Below, in pieces: positions 18,290 through 26,414 of a DNA stretch of 64,000 bases. The translations under genes were made by a program, and so were the position numbers. The notes beneath the pieces were generated by a model, which worked only from the letters and a program-made list of their open reading frames with translations, was not told the DNA's origin and ran no database searches. The stretch spans positions 1 through 64,000 of the forward strand of contig NZ_JOCF01000050.1 in the NCBI RefSeq assembly GCF_000720635.1, given 5' to 3'. Each line of letters begins with the position of its first letter. Position 1 is the first letter of the stretch. Source of the DNA: Streptomyces sp. NRRL WC-3742. Its GTDB lineage: Bacteria > Actinomycetota > Actinomycetes > Streptomycetales > Streptomycetaceae.

Positions 18290-19090
18290 TCAGCGACCGG
18301 ACTGGGTGAAACTCCCGCCGAGGTAGCGGTGTTCCGGGTCCTCGGGGGACAACTCGCCCAGTTCGGCGATCAGTTCGGCGGCGTAGGCTTCGGCGTCGTC
18401 CTTCGGCCGGTAACCGAGGGCCCGGGCGGTCGAAAGGTCCCACCAGGCACGGGTGTTGGCGGATATCCCGTACGCCACGGTGTGCCCGGAGGCGACCGGC
18501 CCGGTGAGCGCGGCGTGGGCGAGGCGGGCCCAGTCGCCGGGGCTGAGCCAGGTGGCGAGCATCCGGATGCTGCGGGGTTCGGCCGTGAAGGAGCCGATCC
18601 GCAGGGAGACCGTTTCGAGGCCGTGCCGGTCGGCGTACAGCGAGGCGAGGCTCTCCCCGAAACACTTGGAGACGCCGTAGTACGTGTCGGGCCGCTGCGG
18701 CGCGTCCACCGGGACGGTGGCGCCGTCGGCGGGCCGCTCCGTGAAGCCCGTCGCGTGGTTGCTGCTGGCGTAGACGATCCGGCGCACCCCGGCGGCCCGG
18801 GCCGCGTCGTAGAGTCGGTAGGTGCCCTCGATGTTGGTGGCCAGAATGTCCGCGAACGGCGCCTCCCCCGGGATCCCGGCCAGGTGGACCACGGCGTCGA
18901 CCCCTTCCATCGCCCCGGCCAGCGCCTCGGTGTCCAGCAGGTCGCCGGTGACGGCGTCGGGCTCGCCGGGCACGGGCAGCCGGTCGAAGCTGCGCAGCCG
19001 GTGGCCGTAGCCGGGCAGCAACTCCCGCAGGCAGCTGCCCATTCGGCCGGCGGCGCCGGTGATCAGGACCGTTCCGGGCTGGTCTGCCAT
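18290..19090 (-). CDS. NAD-dependent epimerase/dehydratase, uronate-dehydrogenase-like
   Basis: A 266-residue extended short-chain dehydrogenase. The Rossmann motif is ITGAAGRMG near the N-terminus and the catalytic YxxxK is in TYYGVSKCFGE. The segment YASSNHATGF matches the uronate dehydrogenase subgroup, which oxidises galacturonate or glucuronate to the aldarolactone with NAD. The start ATG has GGGGAG nine bases upstream. No other uronate catabolism genes are adjacent, so the substrate is inferred only from motif similarity. Confidence 0.75.
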   Translation of the reverse strand: MADQPGTVLITGAAGRMGSCLRELLPGYGHRLRSFDRLPVPGEPDAVTGDLLDTEALAGAMEGVDAVVHLAGIPGEAPFADILATNIEGTYRLYDAARAAGVRRIVYASSNHATGFTERPADGATVPVDAPQRPDTYYGVSKCFGESLASLYADRHGLETVSLRIGSFTAEPRSIRMLATWLSPGDWARLAHAALTGPVASGHTVAYGISANTRAWWDLSTARALGYRPKDDAEAYAAELIAELGELSPEDPEHRYLGGSFTQSGR

Positions 19091-19223
19091 GTGTGTTCTC
19101 CCCCTGGATTCCTCACGGGCGTGGACGTGCGAGCGTAACCCGAGTTGACGCCAGGGGCAGTGCGATTATTCGGATGTGCTCGGCAACCCTGCTGCTGCCG
19201 CCGGTCCTTCGACCTCCCCGGCC

Positions 19224-19733
19224 TCAGGACTCGGCGGGGTTCTGCGGCTCCTTGAACGCGGCACCGGAGCGGAGGTCGTCCAGCGTGCCGCCGCCGGCGG
19301 TGAAGCCGAGGTAGCCGACGACGACGCCGCCGAGGCCCAGCAGCAGCCCGAGGTACGTGCCGAAGTCGGCACCGGCGGTGATGAACGAGGCCGCCTCGGC
19401 CGGGATCGACGGGTAGGACACCCAGCGGATCACCACGATCACGGTCGCGAGGAGGGAGACGGCCCCGTACGCGGCCCAGCCGCCGGGGACGGACACGGTG
19501 CGTCCGAGGACGGGCAGCGCGACGAGCACGCCGACCGCCAGGAGGAGCAGCATCGGCAGCCAGCCCCCGATACCGACGTCCCAGGCGTTGCCCGCCGTGG
19601 AGTACCCGTAGGCCACCCCGGGGTAGGGCGTCTTCTGGGAGACCGAGTACCAGGGGAGGAAGGAGTCGACGAGGGCCAGGAGGCCGATGGCCGCCAGGAC
19701 CTTGGAACGGGTGTCGAGTTTGGTCAGATCCAT
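19224..19733 (-). CDS. Four-helix membrane protein of unknown function
   Basis: A 169-residue protein with about four membrane helices. It begins MDLTKLDTRSKVLAAIGLLALVD, has an aromatic loop FLPWYSV after helix 1, and ends in a short polar tail. This resembles small actinobacterial membrane proteins found near stress genes, but I recognise no characterised family. GGAGAAC precedes the ATG. It is downstream of the phosphodiesterase gene on the same strand, separated by a terminator, so it is probably a separate unit. Confidence 0.7.
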   Translation of the reverse strand: MDLTKLDTRSKVLAAIGLLALVDSFLPWYSVSQKTPYPGVAYGYSTAGNAWDVGIGGWLPMLLLLAVGVLVALPVLGRTVSVPGGWAAYGAVSLLATVIVVIRWVSYPSIPAEAASFITAGADFGTYLGLLLGLGGVVVGYLGFTAGGGTLDDLRSGAAFKEPQNPAES

Positions 19734-19962
19734 GTCGTTCTCCGTTGAGCGATGAGATGTCGATGTTCACGCCGGGCTGCCCCGGCTGTCGGCGATCCGC
19801 TCAGGACGGCGGGTCGCGGGGAGAGGGGCGCGGAACCTCCAGGCGCCGGGCCCGCGAAGCCCGCGCCGCCCGAAGTGCTTGACGTGCCAATTCGGCTAGC
19901 GGGGCCAAGTGTTGGGGGCGCGGGCGGACGGCGGCAGACCATATGCGTCCATCGATACCAAT

Positions 19963-19992
19963 CCGATACGTGATCGACCGCATCAGTATCGG
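19963..19992. promoter_or_regulatory. Imperfect inverted repeat in the 19734-20074 gap
   Basis: Arms CCGATACGTGAT (19963-19974) and ATCAGTATCGG (19982-19992) pair over 11 bases with one bulge. They lie about 230 bases upstream of the membrane-protein gene. This could be an operator or a transcript hairpin. The rest of the 340-base gap shows only the terminator at 20021-20057. Confidence 0.4.
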
Positions 19993-20020
19993 ACCGGCGG
20001 GCTGGGGCGCCTGCGAACGG

Positions 20021-20057
20021 CCGGGCGGCCGTATGCGCTCGGCGTACGGCCGCCCGG
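20021..20057 (-). terminator. Terminator of the secreted phosphodiesterase gene
   Basis: A perfect 13-base stem (CCGGGCGGCCGTA at 20021-20033, its complement at 20045-20057) with an 11-base loop lies 18 bases beyond the stop codon of the phosphodiesterase gene. Confidence 0.75.
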
Positions 20058-20074
20058 GGTGGGTCTGCGGCCCG

Positions 20075-21715
20075 TCAGCGGACCGGCAGGACCTTGGTGT
20101 GCTCCTCGCGGACGGCCTGGAGGTCGTGCGGCTTGAGGCCGAGCAGCTTGAGGATGGTCGGCGCGATCTGCTTGGTCTCGACCGCCTCGTCCTGGCGGAC
20201 GCCGTTCGGGGTGCCTGCGCCGGAGACGACGAGCGGGACGTTCAGGTCGTCCGCGTGGGCGCCGCCGTGCTCGGCGATCTTGCTGCCGCCGGTGTAGACG
20301 ACGCCGTACTGCGCGACACCGAAGACGTCCGGCACCCGCGGGTCGCCCGGGGCGACGCCGAAGTGGTCGGCGGCCTCCTCGCCGGCGTACACCTTGTCGA
20401 CACCGCTCCTGGTGAACGGGCGGGCCTTGCCGTCGATGTCGACGCCGTTGCCGTGCTGTGCCAGCAGGTACGCCTTGGCGAAGCCGGTGGCCGCCTCGCT
20501 GCGGTCGTTGAGCCAGAGCAACACGCCGTCGTCGTCGACCGCGTGGGCGACCAGATCGCCCGCGCCCGGGTGGGCGGCCTTCCAGGCGGCGTTGAGGCCG
20601 TCCAACAGCGGGCCGTCGTCGATCCGGTTGAGCGCGGCCGGGTCGATCGGTGACTGGCCGTGCTTGGCGGAGAGGATGACGGTGGTGGAGCCGTCGAGGT
20701 GCTGCGTGCGCAGCTCGGCGGTCAGCGCGCCGATCTGCCGGTCGACGTACTCCAGGTTCTTCTCCACCAGCGGGCCGGGCACGCCCTTGCCGACGTAGCC
20801 GCCCTGCAGGCCGTCGGAGCTCTTGAGCTTCTGCGCGGTGGAGACGGACTGGAAGTTCATGCCGAACACGGCCGGGGTGCCGACCCGCTGCGCGCGGCTG
20901 TGGTCGTAGCCGTCGATCTCGTTGAGGACGGCCTGCACCTTGTACGAGTCGTACTGCTCGGTGGCCTGGTTGTCCTTCGTCCAGTCGCCCTTGTAGCCGG
21001 TGGCGCTGCTGTTGACCTCGGGCGTGAAGAGGTCCTGGATGCCTTCGCCGGAGGGGCCGTTGAGGATCTCGTAGGCGGCATGCTTGTCCGACCAGGCGGT
21101 GCGCAGGCCGGCCTGGCGGGCCACCTCGAAGACGGTGTTCACCTGGAGGTAGGAGTGCGGGCTCACCGGCTTGCAGGTCTGCGGGTCGACCGGCAGCTTG
21201 GCCGGGTCGAGCAGGGTCTGCGGGCTGCCGGTCATCCGCAGAATGGAGCCCGGCAGGCCCGACAGGCCCTGGCCGGCGTCGAGCGCGTCCTTGTTCCGGT
21301 CCAGGTCCTCGGTGAGGTCGACCTCGACGCCGGGCTTGGCGTTCCGGCAGTCGGTGGTGCCGGCCGGGAGCAGCGCGGCGTTGTAGGTGTCGTCGTAGTA
21401 GACGCCGGTGGTGCCGGGGCCGCCGCCGGTCAGCTGCGCGACCATGCCGGGGAAGGAGTCGGACGGGTCGGTGGTGCTGGCACGGGTGTACTCGACACCG
21501 CCGCGGACCAGCCGGGCCAGCGCCGACTGGGGGTGCTCGGCCACGAAGTGGGCGAGGTCCGACTGGTGCAGGCCGTCGACCGACAGCAGCAGGACGTGCC
21601 TGGCGTGGTTGCCGCGGCCCTCCTCGGCGGCGGCGGCGGTCTGGGCGACGGTGGATCCGGCCAGCACACCGGCGGCGCCCAGGGTGGCGGCCAGCCGGAC
21701 ATAACGACGGGTCAC
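20075..21715 (-). CDS. Secreted alkaline-phosphatase-superfamily phosphodiesterase
   Basis: A 546-residue secreted enzyme with a signal peptide (TRRYVRLAATLGAAGVLAG, Ala-rich cleavage zone near residue 30). It belongs to the type I phosphodiesterase/nucleotide pyrophosphatase branch of the alkaline phosphatase superfamily. HVLLLSVDGLHQSDL gives the first metal Asp, and the nucleophile region is around TDPSDSFPGM. Later metal ligands are in VILSAKHGQSPID and KIAEHGGAHADD. The GTG start has AGGAG at good spacing. It probably recovers phosphate outside the cell. Exact substrates (nucleotides, phospholipids, phosphonates) cannot be told from sequence. A terminator follows. Confidence 0.82.
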   Translation of the reverse strand: MTRRYVRLAATLGAAGVLAGSTVAQTAAAAEEGRGNHARHVLLLSVDGLHQSDLAHFVAEHPQSALARLVRGGVEYTRASTTDPSDSFPGMVAQLTGGGPGTTGVYYDDTYNAALLPAGTTDCRNAKPGVEVDLTEDLDRNKDALDAGQGLSGLPGSILRMTGSPQTLLDPAKLPVDPQTCKPVSPHSYLQVNTVFEVARQAGLRTAWSDKHAAYEILNGPSGEGIQDLFTPEVNSSATGYKGDWTKDNQATEQYDSYKVQAVLNEIDGYDHSRAQRVGTPAVFGMNFQSVSTAQKLKSSDGLQGGYVGKGVPGPLVEKNLEYVDRQIGALTAELRTQHLDGSTTVILSAKHGQSPIDPAALNRIDDGPLLDGLNAAWKAAHPGAGDLVAHAVDDDGVLLWLNDRSEAATGFAKAYLLAQHGNGVDIDGKARPFTRSGVDKVYAGEEAADHFGVAPGDPRVPDVFGVAQYGVVYTGGSKIAEHGGAHADDLNVPLVVSGAGTPNGVRQDEAVETKQIAPTILKLLGLKPHDLQAVREEHTKVLPVR

Positions 21716-21937
21716 AGAGGTCTCCTGTGGAGGGGGGAGGGGAGGTGACTGCGGCGGTGCGGCCCCCAGGGTGGGAGGCGCCGGTGTACCGGCGGCAGCG
21801 GGGACGTGAACAGCACCGGTCCGCTCCGTCGGGCGGCCCCGGATTTTACCTGGCTCTCACCAACTCGTTGCGTCGTCATGGCACTTGATGAAGGCGTACG
21901 GTCATTTCCCGCTGCGCACGTGTGCTTCGATCCCGAC

Positions 21938-21970
21938 GGCTGTCCACCGGCTGTCCACCGGCTGTCCACC
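21938..21970. repeat. Three 11-bp tandem repeats
   Basis: Three perfect copies of GGCTGTCCACC lie in the roughly 410-base divergent gap between the phosphodiesterase gene and the dynamin-like gene. Their length matches one helical turn, so they might be stacked protein-binding sites. Confidence 0.8.
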
Positions 21971-21982
21971 GGCCCGCCCCGT

Positions 21983-22006
21983 GATCCGGACCATGATCCG
22001 GACCAT
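21983..22006. repeat. Two 12-bp tandem repeats
   Basis: Two perfect copies of GATCCGGACCAT follow the 11-base array by 12 bases in the same divergent gap, about 120 bases before the dynamin-like start codon. I see no clear -10/-35 promoter in the remainder of this gap. Confidence 0.8.
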
Positions 22007-22124
22007 GGGGCGAAACGGCGTCGGTCGCGGTCGGGGAGGACCGCCTGACGCTGCGTCAACATTTCCGGCGGAACTTCGGGAGTTCCGCTGCGCCTGGCCG
22101 CCGTAGTGCGGTATTCGTGCACTT

Positions 22125-24197
22125 ATGGCGACAATTGACGTGCTGCGCGAAGACCTTGAGCGCCTCCTGAGTACCGCCGAGACCTGGTCGGAGAGCCTGG
22201 CCGACCAGCCGGACCTCGCCCTGACGGACGAACACCTCGGCGCGGACGTACGAACCATCCGCGGCCTGCGCGAGCGGGCGCTGTCGACGCTGCTCAACGT
22301 CGGTCTGCTCGGGCGGCAGTCGTCGGGGAAGAGCTTCCTGATCAGCGGACTCCAAGGCGGCCTGGAGTACCTCGAGGTGAGCGACGGCGAGGGCGGGTAC
22401 GCCGACAAGTACCTCGGCATCCTGCCGTCCTCACCCACGCCCACCACGGCCTGCCCGTCGACCGTCGTGCCGGTGGCGGCGGGCGCGACCGAGGGCGCGG
22501 AAGGCCGGGGTCTGCTGCGGGTCAGGTTCGCCGACTCCGCCAACGAGGAGTGGGTCGAGATCGGCTCCGATCTCCCCCCTAGCGTGATCGCGGCCTACGG
22601 CGCGTCGGACGGCGACGTCACCAACCGCAAGCGCGAGCACATCAACCGCCGCGTGGCCGAGATCCAACTGGTGATCTCCCGGACGGTTCTCCCCGTCAAG
22701 TTCTTCGACCTTCCCGGCGCCGAGGCGCCGGACGCGACACACGAGGCGATCATGCGGCGGGCATGGTCCCAGGCGGACTGCTTCCTCTACGTCAGCCAGG
22801 GGACGGCCACGCTCACGACCAACGAACTCACGCTGATCAAGGACCTGTACAACCACCACCTGCAGACCGGCAAGCGCGTCCTGTGGGTCCTGACCGGCAT
22901 CGACCGCGCCCACCAACTGGGCAACGACAACCGGCCGGCCTGGCGGGCGACCCTGGAGACGAACAACGCCTACCTGCGTGAGCGGTTCGGCAGCGCTCCG
23001 GGTGTTCCCGACACCTTCGTCGGCCCGGGCTTCGTGCCCGTCTCGCCCGCCTGGGAGGCGCGGGCCTCCTTCGACGAGGACGAGGGCAACGGCAACGCGG
23101 CCGCCCGGAACCGCGACGCGAGCCGGATGGCCGTGCTGCGCGAACTGCTGACCGAACTCATCGACAGCGGTGCCGGACACCGCCACCTGGCGAAGATCGC
23201 CGAGGAGGCCCGCTACCTGCTCCGCCGCCGGCACCGGCCGATCGCCGACCTGGTCGCCACGCACCAGCTCTCCGTCAACGACCTGAGGACGCAGCAGAAC
23301 GACCTTCGCGAACGGCTCAAGCGCGCGGCCGAGTCGGCGACCCGCATCAGGGAGCAGCTCGGCGCCGACCTCGAGCGCGAAGTCCGAAGCGCCAGCACCC
23401 CGTTCAGGACCCTGGCCAAGGACCTCCACGAGGGCCTGGACACGCTGATCGACTCCGGCGGCATGGACGCCGAGCACCGCAACCGCATCGACGTCCAGCA
23501 GCTCCGGCTCTTCACCGACTGGATGACGACGGCGCACGGCCCGGCCACCCTCTGGCAGCAACGCCTGGCCGAACTCGAGGACAGGGCACGCACGTCGCTG
23601 CGCACGGAGTTGGGCGCCGAGGGCGAGGGCGCCCAGCTCGTGGAGCCCGAGGCGCTCAACCTCAACGAGATGCTCTCCAGCACGTCCGAGCGGCAGCCCC
23701 ATGACGTCTACGGCCTGGTCCAGGCCGCCGCCGCCGCAGTGGGCGCGGCCGGGCCGATCGTCGGGGGCGTCGCCTGGGTGATGACCAGCCTCTCCCTCAC
23801 CACCGTCGCGCTGCCCGTCGGTATCGCCGTGTTCGGCAGCGCCGCCGCCGTCGCGGGAGCCAAGGCGCTCAAGGGGCGCAGGACGATCATCGAGCGCGAT
23901 CGCAGTGAGCGCAAGGAGAAGATCAAGCAGCAGGCCGCCGCCGTCGAAGCGGACTTCGTCACGATCGCCCGCCACCAGGGGCGCCTGCTCATCGACGCGG
24001 TCGACGCGCACATCGAGCAGTACAGCAGCCGCCTGCAGGACGCCCTGCGAGAGGTGACCCGCCGGGTCGACTCCCCGGACATCGTGCACAGCCGCGAGGT
24101 CGTCGAGCGCCTCGACCCGGTGGAACGGTCGGGCAGTGCGCTCATCAACGACCTCCAGGACTTCGAGGACCGGATGCGGGGAACGACACACGGCTGA
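22125..24197 (+). CDS. Dynamin-like large GTPase
   Basis: A 690-residue GTPase. G1 is GRQSSGKS (63-70), the G2 threonine lies around TTACPST (about 108-113), G3 is FDLPGAE (194-200) and G4 is LTGID (256-260). After the GTPase come long helical segments (about 370-440, and a C-terminal stalk). Two adjacent hydrophobic helices lie at about 530-580 (AAAVGAAGPIVGGVAWVMTS, then VALPVGIAVFGSAAAVAGA). This is the layout of bacterial dynamin-like proteins that bind or remodel membranes. Such proteins act in sporulation septation, membrane stress and phage defence. No partner gene is adjacent, and an integrase remnant follows within 115 bases. Confidence 0.7.
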   Translation: MATIDVLREDLERLLSTAETWSESLADQPDLALTDEHLGADVRTIRGLRERALSTLLNVGLLGRQSSGKSFLISGLQGGLEYLEVSDGEGGYADKYLGILPSSPTPTTACPSTVVPVAAGATEGAEGRGLLRVRFADSANEEWVEIGSDLPPSVIAAYGASDGDVTNRKREHINRRVAEIQLVISRTVLPVKFFDLPGAEAPDATHEAIMRRAWSQADCFLYVSQGTATLTTNELTLIKDLYNHHLQTGKRVLWVLTGIDRAHQLGNDNRPAWRATLETNNAYLRERFGSAPGVPDTFVGPGFVPVSPAWEARASFDEDEGNGNAAARNRDASRMAVLRELLTELIDSGAGHRHLAKIAEEARYLLRRRHRPIADLVATHQLSVNDLRTQQNDLRERLKRAAESATRIREQLGADLEREVRSASTPFRTLAKDLHEGLDTLIDSGGMDAEHRNRIDVQQLRLFTDWMTTAHGPATLWQQRLAELEDRARTSLRTELGAEGEGAQLVEPEALNLNEMLSSTSERQPHDVYGLVQAAAAAVGAAGPIVGGVAWVMTSLSLTTVALPVGIAVFGSAAAVAGAKALKGRRTIIERDRSERKEKIKQQAAAVEADFVTIARHQGRLLIDAVDAHIEQYSSRLQDALREVTRRVDSPDIVHSREVVERLDPVERSGSALINDLQDFEDRMRGTTHG

Positions 24198-24309
24198 GTC
24201 CTCGCCCCCGGCGACCGCCTCAGGCCGGCGCGCAGCCGGCTCGTCGGCGGCCGCCTTAGGAGGCTGGGGCCCAGGTGTATCTCTGCGGCGTCACAACCTC
24301 ACCCACGGC

Positions 24310-24432
24310 ATGGGCAGCTTCTTCAAGTGCGAGCACCCCGAGAGCCGCTGGCCGCGGTGCCCACACGCGTACACGATCCGGTACCGCAACTCGGCGGGCC
24401 CCGGTCCACGGCAGGGGGCCGGGAGCCGGGGC
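24310..24432 (+). pseudogene. Integrase (tyrosine recombinase) N-terminal remnant
   Basis: About 41 codons from ATG 24310 read MGSFFKCEHPESRWPRCPHA then YTIRYRNSAGPGPRQGAG. This resembles the N-terminus of Streptomyces tyrosine recombinases (a Cys/His-rich opening with RCPHPYTIRYR). The catalytic domain is absent and the frame then enters the convergent gene at 24447. It marks a lost integrative element between the dynamin-like gene and the secreted-protein operon. Confidence 0.55.
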
Positions 24433-24446
24433 ACATGGAGCCGGAT

Positions 24447-25328
24447 TCAGTGGGTGGTGCCTCGCCGGCGGCGGCGGAGGGCGAAGGCGCCGCCCGCGAA
24501 CACCAGGGCCGCGCTCGAACCGGCGACGAGTACTGGCGTCGAGGACGAGGCGCTCTCCGTCTTCACTGACTGCGCCGCGATGCCGTAGCCGCTGGACATG
24601 CCGGTGGTGTCGTACTCCGAGCCGGGCAGTTTGTCGGCGTAGCGGGCCTTGACCAGTTTCTGGTAGTCGAGCAGCGGGACCGAGGTCTGGCCGTTGAGGC
24701 CCTGCCGTGCCTGGTCGTTGAGCGGCTCGACCGTGGTGAGCTTCAGCTGGTACCAGCCGCGGATCTGCGGCTCGGTGAACACCAGGGTGCCCGCCGTGGC
24801 CTTGCCGGCGTACGTGGCGTCGCTGTCGCCGTCGCGCACAGCGGCAAGGTGCCAGCCGCCCCCCTGGGTGGGGGCGAGCATGACGGTGGCGTTCCGCCCG
24901 TTGACCGGGGCGTTCAACGCGGCCACCAGGTAGCTCAGCTTGGCCACTTCGGAGGGGATCGGCAGGGCCGTCCCCGCGATGAAGCCGGCGGTGATCTCGT
25001 TCAGCGCCAGGGGGTCCTTGACGGTGAACGCAGGAAGGCCCTCGCACGGGTCGGCCTTGTCAGGGATCGGCTGCGATGTCCCGGCCCCGTCGCCCTGTGG
25101 CACCGGGACGCTGAGGAAACGGCAGACCGCGTTGCGGACGTCGGCCGACTTCACCAGGTCGAGGGCGGCCTGGTAGTCCGGGATGTCCGCCGGAAGCCCC
25201 TTGGCCGGGGCCGCCTGAACCGGGCCGGCGACGGACAGCACCGCGGACGCGCCCAGCACCAGGACGGTGGCCAGGCGGGAGAAGCGGCGGTTGACCGCCT
25301 GCTCGCTGGAGGTTCTTGTTCCGTGCAT
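24447..25328 (-). CDS. Secreted, membrane-anchored protein of unknown function
   Basis: A 293-residue surface protein with an N-terminal signal sequence (FSRLATVLVLGASAVLSVAG, cleavage near PVQAA at about 39-40) and an extracellular domain of about 215 residues. It ends in a hydrophobic helix (TPVLVAGSSAALVFAGGAFA) and RRRRR, so it is anchored without a clear LAXTG sortase motif. I do not recognise the extracellular domain; it has a Cys pair (residues 69 and 95). It starts 11 bases after the papain-like peptidase gene and is almost certainly in its operon. It could be a partner, substrate or inhibitor of the peptidase. Confidence 0.75.
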   Translation of the reverse strand: MHGTRTSSEQAVNRRFSRLATVLVLGASAVLSVAGPVQAAPAKGLPADIPDYQAALDLVKSADVRNAVCRFLSVPVPQGDGAGTSQPIPDKADPCEGLPAFTVKDPLALNEITAGFIAGTALPIPSEVAKLSYLVAALNAPVNGRNATVMLAPTQGGGWHLAAVRDGDSDATYAGKATAGTLVFTEPQIRGWYQLKLTTVEPLNDQARQGLNGQTSVPLLDYQKLVKARYADKLPGSEYDTTGMSSGYGIAAQSVKTESASSSTPVLVAGSSAALVFAGGAFALRRRRRGTTH

Positions 25329-25339
25329 TGCCGCCTGCC

Positions 25340-25903
25340 TCAACGGGAGATACCGATCCGGGAGTGGGTCCACTTGAACGAGCTGTTGCTGACGTAGTCG
25401 TTGTAGTTCCACCACGTGTAGGTGGCGGTGTCCGGCCACGGGTCGGCGACACCGATGGTGTTGTTCGAGGTGTCGAAGCCGTAGACCACGTTCATGTGGC
25501 CGCCGCCTGACGTCCAGCCGATGCGGGCCGCGATCGGACGCGCCGCCTTGACGTCGGTGTAGACCTGGTTGAACGTGGCCGCGCTGTTCAGGCCCGAGCC
25601 AGGTTGGGTCATGCCGAGGCTGTTCCAGCCCCTGGCCATGTCGTCGAGCGTGGCGGGCTGGTTGTTGCAGCCGTAGTAGGGCTGGGCCCGGCTGCAGAAG
25701 TCCGTCTGCGTACTGCCGTAGCCCTGGAACTTGGCGATGGTCAGCCCGGAGGCGACCCAGCACCACTGGGATTTCTCCTGCTTGTACATGCTGATGGTGT
25801 CCTGGCCGGCCTCGGCGTGGGCCTGGCCTGCTGTGGCGGCGAGCATCGCCGAAACCGTCAGTGCGACAGCCGTCGCCGTGGTCGCGAATGTCGATCTGCC
25901 CAT
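25340..25903 (-). CDS. Secreted papain-like cysteine peptidase
   Basis: A 187-residue exported protein with a signal peptide (residues 1-30, TAVALTVSAMLAATAGQAHA). The mature domain has the papain-like start KQEKSQWCWVASGLTIAKF, with the catalytic Cys in QWCW. A late His sits in TSGGGHMNVVYGFD and a catalytic Asp/Asn in VADPWP. This matches the AvrRpt2/C39-like papain group. Extra Cys residues in DFCSRAQPYYGCNNQ may form a disulfide. The first gene of a two-gene operon, it is divergent from the metallophosphoesterase gene. The natural substrate is unknown. Confidence 0.82.
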   Translation of the reverse strand: MGRSTFATTATAVALTVSAMLAATAGQAHAEAGQDTISMYKQEKSQWCWVASGLTIAKFQGYGSTQTDFCSRAQPYYGCNNQPATLDDMARGWNSLGMTQPGSGLNSAATFNQVYTDVKAARPIAARIGWTSGGGHMNVVYGFDTSNNTIGVADPWPDTATYTWWNYNDYVSNSSFKWTHSRIGISR

Positions 25904-26414
25904 GGTTCTGCCTTCCCGCGCAAGTGCGATGTGTGCCGGGGGATCTGGCAGAGCTATGACAGCACGAGTTCGTATCGTCACGGATGGTAAGTGTAGGAAC
26001 TTAACCTGGATGGGTGAAAGGGCAAGCGCTGAAGGCACGATCTGATCGTCAGCTGCGGGCCGCCCGCGACGTGCTTCGGCTGTCGGGGCTTCGGTGAACT
26101 CCACTCGGCTCACCGTTCAACAGCCGGACCCAGTGCCGCCGCCTTGAGTCAGTGCAGGACCCGAACGGAGACTTCGGGCTCGCTGCGGATCGGTCCATTC
26201 TCATTGAGCAGGCCGTCCTGGACTGCTGAACATGCAGAAGCCGCTGAGAGCGTCCCTGCGCGGGCGCCCCGCCCGACCCTGGGGGCGCATCCCGGATCGG
26301 CATCCACGGCCGGTCGGCGGTTCGGCCGCTGTTCAGCGGCGCGTGGCTCGGCGGATGATCTGCGAACAGACCCGGTACGTACGGTCAGGGCCCACACCAC
26401 TTCCGGGAGCGAAC
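25904..26414. other. 511-base divergent intergenic region
   Basis: The gap between the peptidase gene and the metallophosphoesterase gene should hold both promoters. Its left half (about 25960-26050) is relatively A+T-rich, but I cannot pick a convincing -35/-10 pair. No gene, repeat or hairpin that I would defend is visible. Confidence 0.5.
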
